A DNA stretch of 64,000 nucleotides from positions 5,824,501 through 5,888,500 of the forward strand of contig NZ_CP152412.1 in assembly GCF_038957035.1 (NCBI RefSeq). Reading direction: 5' to 3'. Below are positions 8,922 to 17,392 of this stretch, piece by piece. The notes beneath the pieces were generated by a model. The model made no database searches and was not told where the DNA came from. It worked only from the letters and a program-made list of their open reading frames with translations. This stretch comes from Bradyrhizobium sp. B097. Lineage in GTDB: Bacteria; Pseudomonadota; Alphaproteobacteria; Rhizobiales; Xanthobacteraceae. Both the position numbers and the translations under genes were made by a program. Position 1 is the first letter of the stretch. Every line of letters begins with the position of its first letter.

Positions 8922-10535
8922 ATGTCCGACCTCGCGCTCTCCTCCCCGGCTGCTGCGCCTCGCGCAGTAGCCGCAGCAGTCGACCCCAACCGTGCCAGCA
9001 TGGCCGTCTGGATTTCCATCGTCGCCGCGATGATCGGCGCCTTCATGGCGATCCTCAACATCCAGATCACCAACGCCTCGCTGCTCAACATCGAGGGCGG
9101 CATCGGCACCGGCGTCGACAACGGCTCCTGGATCTCGACGTCCTATCTGATCGGCGAGATCGTGGTCATCCCGCTGACCGACTTTCTCAGCCGGGTGTTC
9201 TCGTTCCGCAAGATCATCATTGGCTTCGCCACCCTGTTTGCGATCTTCTCGGTCGCCTGTGCCTTCACCCACGACCTGCCGTCGATGATCGCGATGCGCG
9301 GCCTGCAGGGCTTCTTCGGCGGCGTGCTGATCCCGATGGCCTTCACGCTTGTATTCACGAAGCTGCCGAAGGTGCAGCAGCCGATCGGTCTTGCGATGTT
9401 CGCGCTCGCCGTGACGTTTGCGCCGGCGATCGGCCCGACCATCGGCGGCTACCTGACCGAGAATTACGGCTGGCAGACCATCTTCTTCGTCAACGTGATT
9501 CCGACCGCGGTGATGGTCGTCACCCTTTCTCTCACCCTGGAACGCCAGCCGATGCAGCTGCATCTGCTGCGCGAGGGCGACTGGCTCGGCATCGCCACGA
9601 TGGCAATCGGCCTCGCATCGCTGCAGGCCGTGCTCGAGGAAGGCAACAAGGACGACTGGTTCGGCTCGCCCTTCATCGTCAAGCTTGCGGTGATCGCAGC
9701 CGTCAGCCTGACCTTGTTCGTCTGGATCGAGCTCGTCGTCGAGAAGCCGCTGCTCCGGCTGCGGCTCCTGACTCAGCGCAGCTTCGGCTTCGGCACCATC
9801 TCGGCGGTGTTCGTCGGCTTCGCGCTGTTCGGCTCGGTTTACCTGCTGCCGGCCTATCTCGGCCAGGTGCAGCGCTACAATGCCGAGCAGATCGGCCAGG
9901 TGCTGGCCTGGACCGGCCTGCCGCAGCTGATCCTGATCCCGCTGGTGCCGAAGCTGATGCAGCGCTACGACCCGCGCTTCATCGCCTTCACCGGCATGAT
10001 CCTGTTCGCGATCTCCTCCTTCATGAACATCCAGATGTCCCTCGACTATTCCGGCGACCAGTTCTTCTATCCGAACATCGTTCGCGCCGTCGGCCAGGCG
10101 ATTACGCTGGCACCGTTGTCCGCCATCAGCCTCGGCAGCGTTGCGCCGCAGGATGCACCTGCGGCCTCCGGCATCTCCAACATGATGCGCAACCTCGGCG
10201 GCGCGATCGGCACGGCGCTGCTCAGCACCATCGTCACCAAGCGCGAGCAGTTCCACTCCAACATCATCGGCCAGTCCGTGCATCTGGGCCGCGAGGAGGT
10301 GCGCACCCGGATCGCCGAGGTCACCAACTACTTCCTCAGCCACGGCATCTCCGACCCCGCCACCGCACACAGCCAGGCAATCGTGGCGATCGGCAATATT
10401 GTGAAGCGCCAGGCGCTGGTGCTCGGCTTCAGCGACGCTTTCGCGGTCATCGGCGTGGTGCTGGTGCTTGCCGCGATCGCGATCGTGCTGACCGGCAAGC
10501 CGAAGAATGTCGCCGGCGGCGGCGCGGCGCATTGA
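8922..10535 (+). CDS. emrB: DHA2-family (EmrB-type) MFS drug efflux transporter
   Basis: Inner-membrane proton antiporter of 537 residues with about 14 hydrophobic segments. Recognisable features: the first helix MIGAFMAILNIQITNASL, the motif-A-like loop after helix 2 (LTDFLSRVFSFRK), and the antiporter motif C GLAMFALAVTFAPAIGPTIGGYL in helix 5. Together with the preceding HlyD-type adaptor it should form an EmrAB-like pump; an outer-membrane factor is not encoded nearby. Regulated by the divergent TetR protein. The C-terminus (GKPKNVAGGGAAH) is short and cytoplasmic. Confidence 0.93.
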   Translation: MSDLALSSPAAAPRAVAAAVDPNRASMAVWISIVAAMIGAFMAILNIQITNASLLNIEGGIGTGVDNGSWISTSYLIGEIVVIPLTDFLSRVFSFRKIIIGFATLFAIFSVACAFTHDLPSMIAMRGLQGFFGGVLIPMAFTLVFTKLPKVQQPIGLAMFALAVTFAPAIGPTIGGYLTENYGWQTIFFVNVIPTAVMVVTLSLTLERQPMQLHLLREGDWLGIATMAIGLASLQAVLEEGNKDDWFGSPFIVKLAVIAAVSLTLFVWIELVVEKPLLRLRLLTQRSFGFGTISAVFVGFALFGSVYLLPAYLGQVQRYNAEQIGQVLAWTGLPQLILIPLVPKLMQRYDPRFIAFTGMILFAISSFMNIQMSLDYSGDQFFYPNIVRAVGQAITLAPLSAISLGSVAPQDAPAASGISNMMRNLGGAIGTALLSTIVTKREQFHSNIIGQSVHLGREEVRTRIAEVTNYFLSHGISDPATAHSQAIVAIGNIVKRQALVLGFSDAFAVIGVVLVLAAIAIVLTGKPKNVAGGGAAH

Positions 10536-10571
10536 TCTCTCGGGGCGGCGGCCGCAGGCCGTCGCCCTCCC

Positions 10572-12215
10572 CTAACTCGCCTCGCGCAGCTTGAAGCGTT
10601 GGATCTTCCCGGTCTGGGTCTTCGGCAGCGCTTCGACAAAAGCGATCGCGCGGGGATATTTGTACGGCGCGATCGTCGCCTTGACGTGATCCTGCAGCAG
10701 CCTGACCTCGACATCGTCGCTGCGCGCGCCCTGCTTCAGCACGATGAAGGCCGAGACGATCTGTCCTCGCTCCTCGTCAGGCGCGCCGATGACAGCGCAT
10801 TCCGCGACATCGGGATGTCCGAGCAGCGCGGCCTCGACCTCGGGACCAGCGATGTTGTAGCCCGCCGAGATGATCATGTCGTCGGCGCGCGCCACGAATG
10901 ACAGCCGGCCATTCTCGTCGCTGACGAAGGCATCGCCGGTGATGTTCCAGCCATCGCGGACATATTTGGTCTGCCTGGAGTCGGCGAGATAGCGGCAGCC
11001 GGTCGGGCCGCGAACCGCCAGCTTGCCGACCTGCCCCGGCGGCAACTCGTTCATGTCCTCGTCGACGATCCTGGCCTGGTAGCCGGTAACAGGCGTACCG
11101 GTGGTGCCGGCGACGGCGCTGCCGGCGCGGTTGGTGATGAAGATGTGCAGCAGCTCCGTGCTGCCGATGCCGTCGAGGATCGGCTTGCCGGTCTTCTTCG
11201 TCCAGCTCTCGAACACCGGCGCCGGCAGCGTTTCGCCGGCCGAGACCGCGAGCCGCAACGACGACAGATCGGCTCCCTTGTCCATCGCGGCCATCATCGC
11301 CCGATAGGCGGTCGGCGCGGTGAAGCAGATCGTCGCCTTGTAGGTCTCGATGATCCGGATCATCTCGCTCGGCGCCGCATTCTCAAGTAGCGTCGCGGTG
11401 GCGCCATAGCGCAGCGGGAAGATCGCGAGCCCGCCAAGGCCAAACGTAAACGCGAGCGGCGGCGAGCCGACGAACACGTCGTCCGGCGTCACCTTGAGCA
11501 CTTCCCTGGCATAGCCGTCCGCGACGATCAGAAGGTCGCGGTGGAAATGCATCGTCGCCTTCGGTTCACCTGTGGTGCCCGACGTGAAGCCGAGCAGCGC
11601 AACGTCGTCGCGGCCGGTCTTCACCGCATCGAACTTGACCGGCTTGTTCAGCGCGATCCGATCGAGCTCGGCATCGTGGTTTTGCGTGCCGTCGAAATTG
11701 ACCACCTGCTTGAGGAATTTGCTGGTCTTGGCGCAGGCCACCAGCTCATCCGCGATGCGGCTGTCAGTCAGCGCCAGCGCAATCTCGGCCTTGTCGACGA
11801 TCTTGGCCAACTCGCCGGCGCGCAACATCGGCATCGTGTTGACGACAACAGCGCCAGCCTTGGTCGCCGCGAGCCAGGCCGCGACCAGCGCCGGGTTGTT
11901 TCCCGAGCGGATCAGGACGCGATTGCCGGGCTTGACGCCGTAATTCTCCACCAGCGCATGCGCCAGGCGGTTCGACCAGTCGGTCAATTCCTTGTAGGTG
12001 CGCTGGCGGCCGTTGCCGATCAGCGCGATGCGATCGCCCATGCCCTGCTCGACGATGCGGTCGGTCAGTTCGACCGCGGCGTTGAGATAATCGGGATAGC
12101 TGAATTCGGGCCGATCGAGCAGCAGCTGCGGCCATTGCGCCGACGGCGGCAGGTTGCGCCGCGCGAAATCGTCGACATGCCCGGATGGGCCGAGCCCGGG
12201 AAATTCACCTGACAT
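10572..12215 (-). CDS. Aryl-CoA ligase, probably 2-aminobenzoate-CoA ligase
   Basis: AMP-forming acyl-CoA synthetase (547 residues) activating an aromatic acid with ATP and CoA. Visible motifs: the phosphate loop GFTSGTTGEPKATMHFHRD, GIGSTELLHIF, the adenylate Asp in GWNITGDAF, and the C-terminal Lys in LPKTQTGKIQRFKL. It resembles the benzoate / 2-aminobenzoate CoA ligase group. The locus also encodes a two-domain monooxygenase/reductase of the 2-aminobenzoyl-CoA or salicylyl-CoA type, a RidA protein and a kynurenine-formamidase-like hydrolase, which favours anthranilate as substrate. Start at 12215 follows GAGGGG; an upstream ATG at 12296 is rejected. Its promoter region carries the 12299-12318 palindrome. 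Benzoate or salicylate remain possible substrates. Confidence 0.82.
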   Translation of the reverse strand: MSGEFPGLGPSGHVDDFARRNLPPSAQWPQLLLDRPEFSYPDYLNAAVELTDRIVEQGMGDRIALIGNGRQRTYKELTDWSNRLAHALVENYGVKPGNRVLIRSGNNPALVAAWLAATKAGAVVVNTMPMLRAGELAKIVDKAEIALALTDSRIADELVACAKTSKFLKQVVNFDGTQNHDAELDRIALNKPVKFDAVKTGRDDVALLGFTSGTTGEPKATMHFHRDLLIVADGYAREVLKVTPDDVFVGSPPLAFTFGLGGLAIFPLRYGATATLLENAAPSEMIRIIETYKATICFTAPTAYRAMMAAMDKGADLSSLRLAVSAGETLPAPVFESWTKKTGKPILDGIGSTELLHIFITNRAGSAVAGTTGTPVTGYQARIVDEDMNELPPGQVGKLAVRGPTGCRYLADSRQTKYVRDGWNITGDAFVSDENGRLSFVARADDMIISAGYNIAGPEVEAALLGHPDVAECAVIGAPDEERGQIVSAFIVLKQGARSDDVEVRLLQDHVKATIAPYKYPRAIAFVEALPKTQTGKIQRFKLREAS

Positions 12216-12298
12216 TCGATTGCCCCTCGCTTTCCATCCAGAAAGGCCAAGACCAACATCAATATCGAGGACGCCCGGCAGCGTTCCGATCGCCAATC

Positions 12299-12318
12299 AT
12301 TTTATACTTAAAATAATT
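12299..12318. promoter_or_regulatory. AT-rich palindromic operator upstream of the aryl-CoA ligase gene
   Basis: ATTTTATACTTAAAATAATT, contained in an AT-rich inverted repeat within GC-rich DNA. The identical 20 bases recur at 21849-21868 before the aryl-CoA monooxygenase/reductase gene, and CAAGGGTGG follows both copies at nearly the same distance. On the minus strand it overlaps a possible TTGCGC / TAAAAT promoter (16-bp spacing), 84 bp before the ligase start. Likely the binding site of the local MarR-type or another pathway regulator. Confidence 0.7.
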
Positions 12319-12364
12319 TGGCGCAAGGGTGGAATCGCGCGGAGATGGCGCGGTCCCGCAAACC

Positions 12365-13180
12365 TCAGATCTGCGTGAGCTGCTTCAGCCGCGCGACCAT
12401 CGTCGAGCCCGGGTCGGCGAGCGGTGCGATCGCGGTGAAATGATTGGCATTGGGCACGGTGCCGAACCGCGTCGCCACGCCGGCTCCGCCCCAGACGTCG
12501 ACGATGGTGCGGCTCTGCCGGTGATATTCGGCGCTCTCGGCGCCGCCAACCACCGCATCGAGCGTGGCGCCTGCGGGCGCTTTCCAGAGCAGCGGGCTCA
12601 CTGCCCGTGCTGCGTCGCGGTCAAGGCCAAGCGCCTTGTTGATGGAAGTCCCGACCAGCGGATCGAGTTCGAACAGGCCGGAGATCGTGTAAGCAGCCTT
12701 GACCAAATTCGCCGGCAGCGACGCATCGTAGGCCTGCCAATCGGTCGCAAGCATGCATGCGGCAAGATGCCCGCCCGCGGAATGCCCCGACATGACCAGC
12801 GGCCGGCCGAGCTTCGCCAGTTCGCGTGACGCCGCGCGCATCTCGCCGATGATGTCGCCGACCGTCACATTGGGGCAGAGGTCGTAACTCGGCACCGCGA
12901 CGCTGATGCCGTGACCATTGAGGCCCCGCGCGCAGTGGCTCGACGACGAGCCATCCAGCGCCTGCCAATAGCCGCCGTGAATGAAGACCACGAGCGGTCC
13001 GTCGCGATCGCCCTCAAAGAGATCGATGACGTTGCGGCTGCCGGGACCATAGCTCAGCCGCCGTGGCGGGTGCTGCTCGCGATAGGCCGCCGAGTCCCTC
13101 GCCCAGCCGGCCATCAATGCCGGATTTTCCGGCACCCGGGCCCGGTTGTTGTATTCGACTTCGTAATCGATCTCGCTCAC
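12365..13180 (-). CDS. Alpha/beta hydrolase, kynurenine formamidase-like
   Basis: 271-residue cytoplasmic esterase/amidase. The oxyanion-hole motif HGGYW (68-72) is the signature of the AFMID-type kynurenine formamidases and related carboxylesterases. The nucleophile elbow is GHSAGG (132-137, Ser134), with a late His in NANHFT as the probable catalytic base. N-formylkynurenine hydrolysis would feed kynurenine, and then anthranilate, into the aryl-CoA ligase encoded next door. No kynureninase or tryptophan dioxygenase is in the window, so it may act on another aryl ester or amide. The start is a GTG (13180), 3 bp after the marR-like stop, so the two are coupled. Confidence 0.75.
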   Translation of the reverse strand: MSEIDYEVEYNNRARVPENPALMAGWARDSAAYREQHPPRRLSYGPGSRNVIDLFEGDRDGPLVVFIHGGYWQALDGSSSSHCARGLNGHGISVAVPSYDLCPNVTVGDIIGEMRAASRELAKLGRPLVMSGHSAGGHLAACMLATDWQAYDASLPANLVKAAYTISGLFELDPLVGTSINKALGLDRDAARAVSPLLWKAPAGATLDAVVGGAESAEYHRQSRTIVDVWGGAGVATRFGTVPNANHFTAIAPLADPGSTMVARLKQLTQI

Positions 13181-13183
13181 GGC

Positions 13184-13678
13184 TCAAGCTGACCTCGCCT
13201 TGGCGGCGCGCTGCGCCGAGCCCTTGGCCTTGGCGAGCAGCCGCATCAGTTCGCGGATATCCTTCGGCGAGAGATCGCCGAAGATATCGGCGATCCATTT
13301 CTCGTGCTCGGCCGCCATCTTGCGGAACTCGGCGCGGCCAAGCTTGGTCAGCCGGATGAACTGCACGCGGCGGTCGGTCTCCGAGGTGCGGCGATCGAGA
13401 TGGCCTGACTCGACCAGCCGCTCGACCAGGCCGGTGACGTTGCCGTTCGACACCATCATCCGCTTCGACAGGTCCGACAGCGTCATGCCGTCGGACACCT
13501 TGTCGAGCTGGGCCATCAGGTCGAAGCGCGGCAGCGTAACGTCGAACTTCTCACGCAGCCGGCTGCGCACCTCGCCTTCGATCAGCGTGGTGCAGGTCAA
13601 GAGACGCAGCCACAGCCTGAGCTCGGTGCCGTGATCGTCGGGCAGTTCGACGGCTTTGGTTTCGGAATCGAGGATCAT
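13184..13678 (-). CDS. MarR-family regulator of the aromatic locus
   Basis: 164 residues with the MarR winged helix (FDLMAQLDKVSDGMTLSDLSKRMMVSNGNVTGLVERLVESGHLDRRTSETDRRVQFIRLT) between dimerisation helices, and a basic C-terminal tail. MarR proteins near CoA-dependent aromatic genes (BadR, CouR, HcaR types) usually respond to aryl-CoA thioesters. This one is encoded inside such a locus, divergent from a binding-protein gene, and is therefore the prime candidate for sensing the ligase product. The ATG at 13678 (MILDSETK) is preferred; a frame extension to 13738 crosses the presumed operator. It heads a two-gene operon with the formamidase-like gene. Confidence 0.85.
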   Translation of the reverse strand: MILDSETKAVELPDDHGTELRLWLRLLTCTTLIEGEVRSRLREKFDVTLPRFDLMAQLDKVSDGMTLSDLSKRMMVSNGNVTGLVERLVESGHLDRRTSETDRRVQFIRLTKLGRAEFRKMAAEHEKWIADIFGDLSPKDIRELMRLLAKAKGSAQRAAKARSA

Positions 13679-13717
13679 GCGGCGATCGTGCCTCCGCGGC
13701 GGGTTTCGGTCGGACTG

Positions 13718-13821
13718 ATTGCTTTCAGCTTCAAGCAATTCGTCGCGCCCCGCAAGGACAAATGCGAATCCCGCCCAATACGCGCGGCCGATCCCGCAAT
13801 TTCTTTAAACTTCAAGCAATT
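13718..13821. promoter_or_regulatory. Duplicated MarR-type operator between marR-like and binding-protein genes
   Basis: CTTCAAGCAATT occurs twice, at 13729-13740 and 13810-13821, 81 bp apart. The first copy is part of an inverted repeat, ATTGCTT (13718-13724), 8 bases, AAGCAAT (13733-13739). The sites lie in the divergent promoter region between the marR-like gene and the solute-binding gene, a typical position for autoregulation. Binding is inferred. Confidence 0.5.
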
Positions 13822-13972
13822 GGCGCGCCGCTTGCATGTGCAGCGCCTGCTTGGTGCGCGGCGGATCGCCCTGACGCAATGCCACATCGCTTGCAGCGGT
13901 CGCGCGCGTCAGACTAAGCTGAGGCCAAACGGGCTGAAGCCGAAACATCAAGTCAGTGGTTGGGGGAGAGAC

Positions 13973-15139
13973 ATGAAACAATTGACGAGGCTCGTGGGAT
14001 TGACGGCGCTGCTGGGTATCGCGGTGACCCCAGCTATCGCGCAGGAAAAGATCAAGATCGGCGTGCTGGTGACGACCTCGGGACCGGCCGCGGCGCTTGG
14101 TCAGCAGGTCCGCGACGGCTTTGCGCTCGCGATCAAGGATCTCGGCGGCAAGATGGCCGGCCGCGAGGTCGAGATCGTCAACGCCGACGACGAGCTGAAG
14201 CCCGACGGCGCCGTGGTCAAGGTGCGCGGCCTGCTCGAGCGCGACAAGGTCGACTTCGTGGTCGGCCCGATCTTCTCCAACATCCTGCAGGCGATCCACC
14301 GCCCGGTCACCGAGAGCAAGACCTTCCTGATCAGCCCGAATGCCGGCCCCTCCAGCTACGCCGGCAAGGAGTGCAACCCGTTCTTCTACGTGACGTCGTA
14401 CCAGAACGATCAGGTGCACGAGGTCCTCGGCAAGGTGGCGCAGGACCGCGGCTACAAGCGCGTCTATCTGCTGGTGCCGAACTATCAGGCCGGCCGCGAT
14501 TCCGTCGCCGGCTTCAAGCTGGACTACAAGGGCGAGATCGTCGAGGAATCCTACACGCCGCTCAACACGCTGGATTTCCAGCCCGAACTTTCCAAGATCG
14601 GCTCGCTGAAGCCGGACGCGCTGTTCACGTTCATGCCGGGCGGCATGGGCGTCAACCTCGTGAAGCAGTACAAGCAGGCCGGCGCCACCGTGCCGGTGCT
14701 CTCCGCCTTTACCGTCGACGAATCGACTTTGCCCGCGCAGCAGGACGCCGCCGTCGGCATGTTCGGCGGTGCGAACTGGGCGCCGAACCTTGACAATCCC
14801 CAGAGCAAGAAGTTCGTGGCGGCCTATGAGGCGGCCTACAACGGCGTGCCCGGCACCTACGCGATGCAGGCCTATGACGCGGCGCTGTTGATCGACAGCG
14901 CGGTCAAGGCCGTGAAGGGCGACCTCTCCAACAAGGACGCGGTCGCGGCCGCGCTGAAGAAGGCCGACTTCACCTCGCTGCGCGGTAACTTCAAATTCAA
15001 CAACAACGGCTATCCGATCCAGGATTTCTACCTCACCAAGGTCGCGAAGCGGCCGGACGGCAAATTCCAGACCGAGATCGTCGAAAAGGTGTTTTCGAAT
15101 TATGGCGACCGCTACGCCAAGGACTGCGCGGCCAAGTAG
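13973..15139 (+). CDS. Periplasmic binding protein of branched-chain/aromatic type (LivK-like)
   Basis: ABC-transporter solute-binding protein, 388 residues. A Sec signal peptide (MKQLTRLVGLTALLGIAVTPAIA, cleavage before QE) is followed by the type I periplasmic-binding fold (KIKIGVLVTTSGPAAALGQQVRDGFALAIKDLGGKMAGREVEIVNADDE). Homologues in rhizobia and Rhodopseudomonas often bind aromatic acids, which fits its place beside the aryl-CoA ligase genes. No permease or ATPase genes are adjacent, so it must share a transporter encoded elsewhere. The start is fixed by GGGGGAG and by the signal peptide; the frame is open further upstream to 13631. Confidence 0.9.
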   Translation: MKQLTRLVGLTALLGIAVTPAIAQEKIKIGVLVTTSGPAAALGQQVRDGFALAIKDLGGKMAGREVEIVNADDELKPDGAVVKVRGLLERDKVDFVVGPIFSNILQAIHRPVTESKTFLISPNAGPSSYAGKECNPFFYVTSYQNDQVHEVLGKVAQDRGYKRVYLLVPNYQAGRDSVAGFKLDYKGEIVEESYTPLNTLDFQPELSKIGSLKPDALFTFMPGGMGVNLVKQYKQAGATVPVLSAFTVDESTLPAQQDAAVGMFGGANWAPNLDNPQSKKFVAAYEAAYNGVPGTYAMQAYDAALLIDSAVKAVKGDLSNKDAVAAALKKADFTSLRGNFKFNNNGYPIQDFYLTKVAKRPDGKFQTEIVEKVFSNYGDRYAKDCAAK

Positions 15140-15149
15140 CTCACGCGAA

Positions 15150-15193
15150 GCGTTTTCGAGCGAAGTGGATACCGGTTCGCGCGAAGAAAACGC
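15150..15193. repeat. Short palindromic intergenic repeat (family A, variant arms)
   Basis: GCGTTTTC (15150-15157) and GAAAACGC (15186-15193) flank a core reading GAAGTGGATACCGGTT. The same core, with different outer arms, occurs in the elements at 21754-21802 and 50015-50063. This looks like a small dispersed genomic palindrome; here it may also form the hairpin after the binding-protein gene. Confidence 0.65.
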
Positions 15194-15223
15194 GCAAAAT
15201 GGAACCATGGAGGAAGTACAAAC

Positions 15224-15676
15224 ATGAAAGACGAGATCGCCGGCATCACCCGCGCCAATGAGGGCATTCAGGGCATTTCCTGGAGCATCCTCGGCCAGAC
15301 CTATGTGCCGAAGAGCCGCACCGAGCATTCCTTCTCCTGGCACGCCACCTTCCCGCCGGGCACCTTCGTCCCGCCGCACATCCATCCCGACCAGGACGAG
15401 TACCTCTACATCCTCGAGGGCAAGCTCGACTTCATGCTCGACGGCGCCGATGAAGCGGCAACACCCGGCGATCTGGTACGCCTGCCGGCCGGCAAGCCGC
15501 ACGGCATCTTCAACAAGTCGCAGCAGCCGGCCAAGACGCTGTTCTGGGTGTCGCCGACCCGCAGGCTGTACGACCTGTTCTGGGCGATCCACAACATGAA
15601 GGAACAGAACCCGGACGACGTGGTGCGGCTCGCCGCCGAGCACAACATCCACTTCCTCCCGCCGCCTCCGGCTTAA
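15224..15676 (+). CDS. Cupin-domain protein
   Basis: 150-residue single-domain cupin. Motif 1 residues are visible in PGTFVPPHIHPDQDEYLYILEGKLDF (two His and a Glu, metal-binding pattern) and motif 2 in PGDLVRLPAGKPHGIFNKSQQPAKTLFWV. The set of metal ligands is complete, so a dioxygenase or isomerase role is possible, but small cupins of this type are often of unknown function. It is 84 bp downstream of the binding-protein gene on the same strand, separated by a palindrome, and strongly preceded by GGAGGAAG. A role in the aromatic locus is inferred from position only. Confidence 0.8.
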   Translation: MKDEIAGITRANEGIQGISWSILGQTYVPKSRTEHSFSWHATFPPGTFVPPHIHPDQDEYLYILEGKLDFMLDGADEAATPGDLVRLPAGKPHGIFNKSQQPAKTLFWVSPTRRLYDLFWAIHNMKEQNPDDVVRLAAEHNIHFLPPPPA

Positions 15677-15693
15677 ACGCGCAGGCCTCAATC

Positions 15694-15795
15694 CCGTCAT
15701 CCTGAGGAGCGCGTAGCGCGTCTCGAAGGATGCACGGCCCGGCTGGTGGCCGTCGACCCTTCGAGACGCCGCTTCGCGGCTCCTCAGGGTGACGG
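15694..15795. repeat. 102-bp palindromic repeat, family B copy 1
   Basis: Begins CCGTCATCCTGAGGAGC and ends GCTCCTCAGGGTGACGG, with internal arms TCTCGAAGG and CCTTCGAGA. A diverged second copy, in the opposite orientation (judged by the asymmetric centre GGATGCACGGCCCGGC), is at 17267-17370 on the other side of the FAD monooxygenase gene. It could fold into a long hairpin at the end of the cupin transcript. Confidence 0.75.
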
Positions 15796-15867
15796 ATCGG
15801 GTGTTGCGCGCCTCGTCATCACGAGGGGCTGTAGCCTCGGGACTCGTGCGGTCTCCGTCCGACTTCC

Positions 15868-17109
15868 CTACTGCCGCGCCACCACGCGCGCGGCAAAGCC
15901 GGCCTTCGCGGCATAGCCGCGCACGATCGCCTCGCGCGCCTCGTAGTTGAGGATGGTGTCGACGTCGGTAAAGCCCTGCGGCGCGAGCTGCTCGACGGCG
16001 TCGATCACGCCCTCCGGCCCGCCGCGGCGGTTGGAGGCGACGATGTCGGCGGTCATCGGCAGCCGCTGCCGCTCATAAGCCGCCAGCGCCTGTCGCGGAT
16101 GCTCCGACCGCGCCAGCATGTCGGCGAGGCAGCGCGCATCGAGAATGGCCTGCGATGCGCCGTTCGAGCCGACCGGATACATTGGGTGCGCGGCGTCGCC
16201 GAGCAGCGTGACGCGGCCGCTCGACCAATAGGGCAGCGGATCGCGGTCGCAGCACGGATACTCCCAGAACTCCGGCGTCGCGTTGATCAGGCCGGCGAAG
16301 TCGACCTGCGGGATCGTGAAACCAGTGACATAGGGCATCATCTCGTCGCGCCGGCCGAGATTGGACCAGCCCTCGCGCCGCGGCGGCGGCGAAGAGCCGT
16401 CGCCGATCCGCACCAGCACCGCCCAATTGGTGAGCCGGCTTGCCGGGCTCGATCCCGGCGCGATCGGATAGATCACGGCCTTAGCGTTGAGCCCGCCGGC
16501 GATGATCATCGAACGTCCGGTCAGAAAGGCCGGCCAATCGGTGGCGCCGCGCCACAGCATCAGCCCGTTCCAGCAGGGCCCGCCCTCATCCGGAAACAGC
16601 GTCTGCCGTACCTTGGAGTGGATGCCGTCGGCGCCGATCAGGATGTCGCCGCGCGCAGTGTGCACATGGCTGCCGCTGCGATCGAAGAAGTAGGCGGACA
16701 CACCGCCCTCGTCCTGTGTGAAGGAGCCGAGCCGGCAACCGGTGCGGATCGCATCCGCGCCAAGCCGGTCGATGACGGCCTGATGGATCACGCTTTGCAG
16801 GCGGCCACGATGAACGGAGAATTGCGGCACGTCGTGGCCGGCATCAAGCCCGCGCTTCTCGTGCCAAACCTGCTGGCCGTGCCGCGTCAGATAGAACAGC
16901 TCAAAGGTGCGGATCGCGACCTCGTCGAGCTTGTCAAGCAGGCCAAGCCCCGCCAGCTCGCGGATCGCATGCGGCAACGTGTTAATGCCGACGCCGAGCT
17001 CGCGGATCGTCTCCGACTGCTCGTACAGCTCGCAACTGATGCCGCGCGAGCGCAGCATCAGCGCAGTGGTGAGGCCTCCGATTCCGCCTCCGACGATAAT
17101 CGCCTTCAT
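15868..17109 (-). CDS. FAD-dependent aromatic monooxygenase (PhzS/salicylate-hydroxylase-like)
   Basis: Group A flavoprotein hydroxylase, 413 residues. Features: dinucleotide-binding GGGIGGL at about 8-14, the central FAD/NADPH motif DILIGADGIHSKVR, and the second FAD motif GRVTLLGDAAHPMYPVGSNGASQAI. The long C-terminal stretch (YERQRLPMTADIVASNRRGGPEG) is seen in the PhzS-like flavin-dependent oxidoreductase group. It probably hydroxylates an aromatic acid or amine of the pathway. It is not in an operon: a 180-bp gap follows the cupin and about 280 bp with a repeat separate it from RidA. Substrate not determinable from sequence. Confidence 0.85.
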   Translation of the reverse strand: MKAIIVGGGIGGLTTALMLRSRGISCELYEQSETIRELGVGINTLPHAIRELAGLGLLDKLDEVAIRTFELFYLTRHGQQVWHEKRGLDAGHDVPQFSVHRGRLQSVIHQAVIDRLGADAIRTGCRLGSFTQDEGGVSAYFFDRSGSHVHTARGDILIGADGIHSKVRQTLFPDEGGPCWNGLMLWRGATDWPAFLTGRSMIIAGGLNAKAVIYPIAPGSSPASRLTNWAVLVRIGDGSSPPPRREGWSNLGRRDEMMPYVTGFTIPQVDFAGLINATPEFWEYPCCDRDPLPYWSSGRVTLLGDAAHPMYPVGSNGASQAILDARCLADMLARSEHPRQALAAYERQRLPMTADIVASNRRGGPEGVIDAVEQLAPQGFTDVDTILNYEAREAIVRGYAAKAGFAARVVARQ

Positions 17110-17266
17110 CGTCCCTTACTCCACTCACAACAGGACGTTTTACGCTTTCGCCTAGGGTCGCACGGCCCTTTGTCCGGCCGCAAGCGGCTTTGTCGCCCAG
17201 GACTTGGACCGGCCTGCGATGATTGAGCTTAGGCTTAACATTGGCTCAGCGGACTCCAATCTATCC

Positions 17267-17370
17267 CCGTCACCCTGAGGCGCGAGCGCAGCGAGCCTCG
17301 AAGGGTCGACGGCCAACGGCCGGGCCGTGCATCCTTCGAGGCTCGCTCCGCTCGCACCTCAGGATGACGG
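17267..17370. repeat. 104-bp palindromic repeat, family B copy 2 (inverted)
   Basis: Begins CCGTCACCCTGAGGCGCGAG and ends CTCAGGATGACGG, with internal GCCTCGAAGG / CCTTCGAGGC. Its centre (GCCGGGCCGTGCATCC) is the reverse complement of the centre of copy 1 at 15694-15795. It lies downstream of the RidA stop codon and could act as a transcript-end hairpin. Confidence 0.75.
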
Positions 17371-17392
17371 AACTGGCAGGAGCGCGCTCCCG

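Noticed and set aside
8655..10532. 625-codon minus-strand open frame opposite the EmrB-type gene
   Set aside because: Composition is Asp/His/Arg-rich (repeated DHR..., HAD...), typical of an antisense frame in GC-rich DNA; the plus strand encodes a clear MFS protein.
13805..15700. 631-codon minus-strand open frame over the binding protein and cupin
   Set aside because: It spans two well-recognised plus-strand genes and an intergenic palindrome; no domain in its translation.
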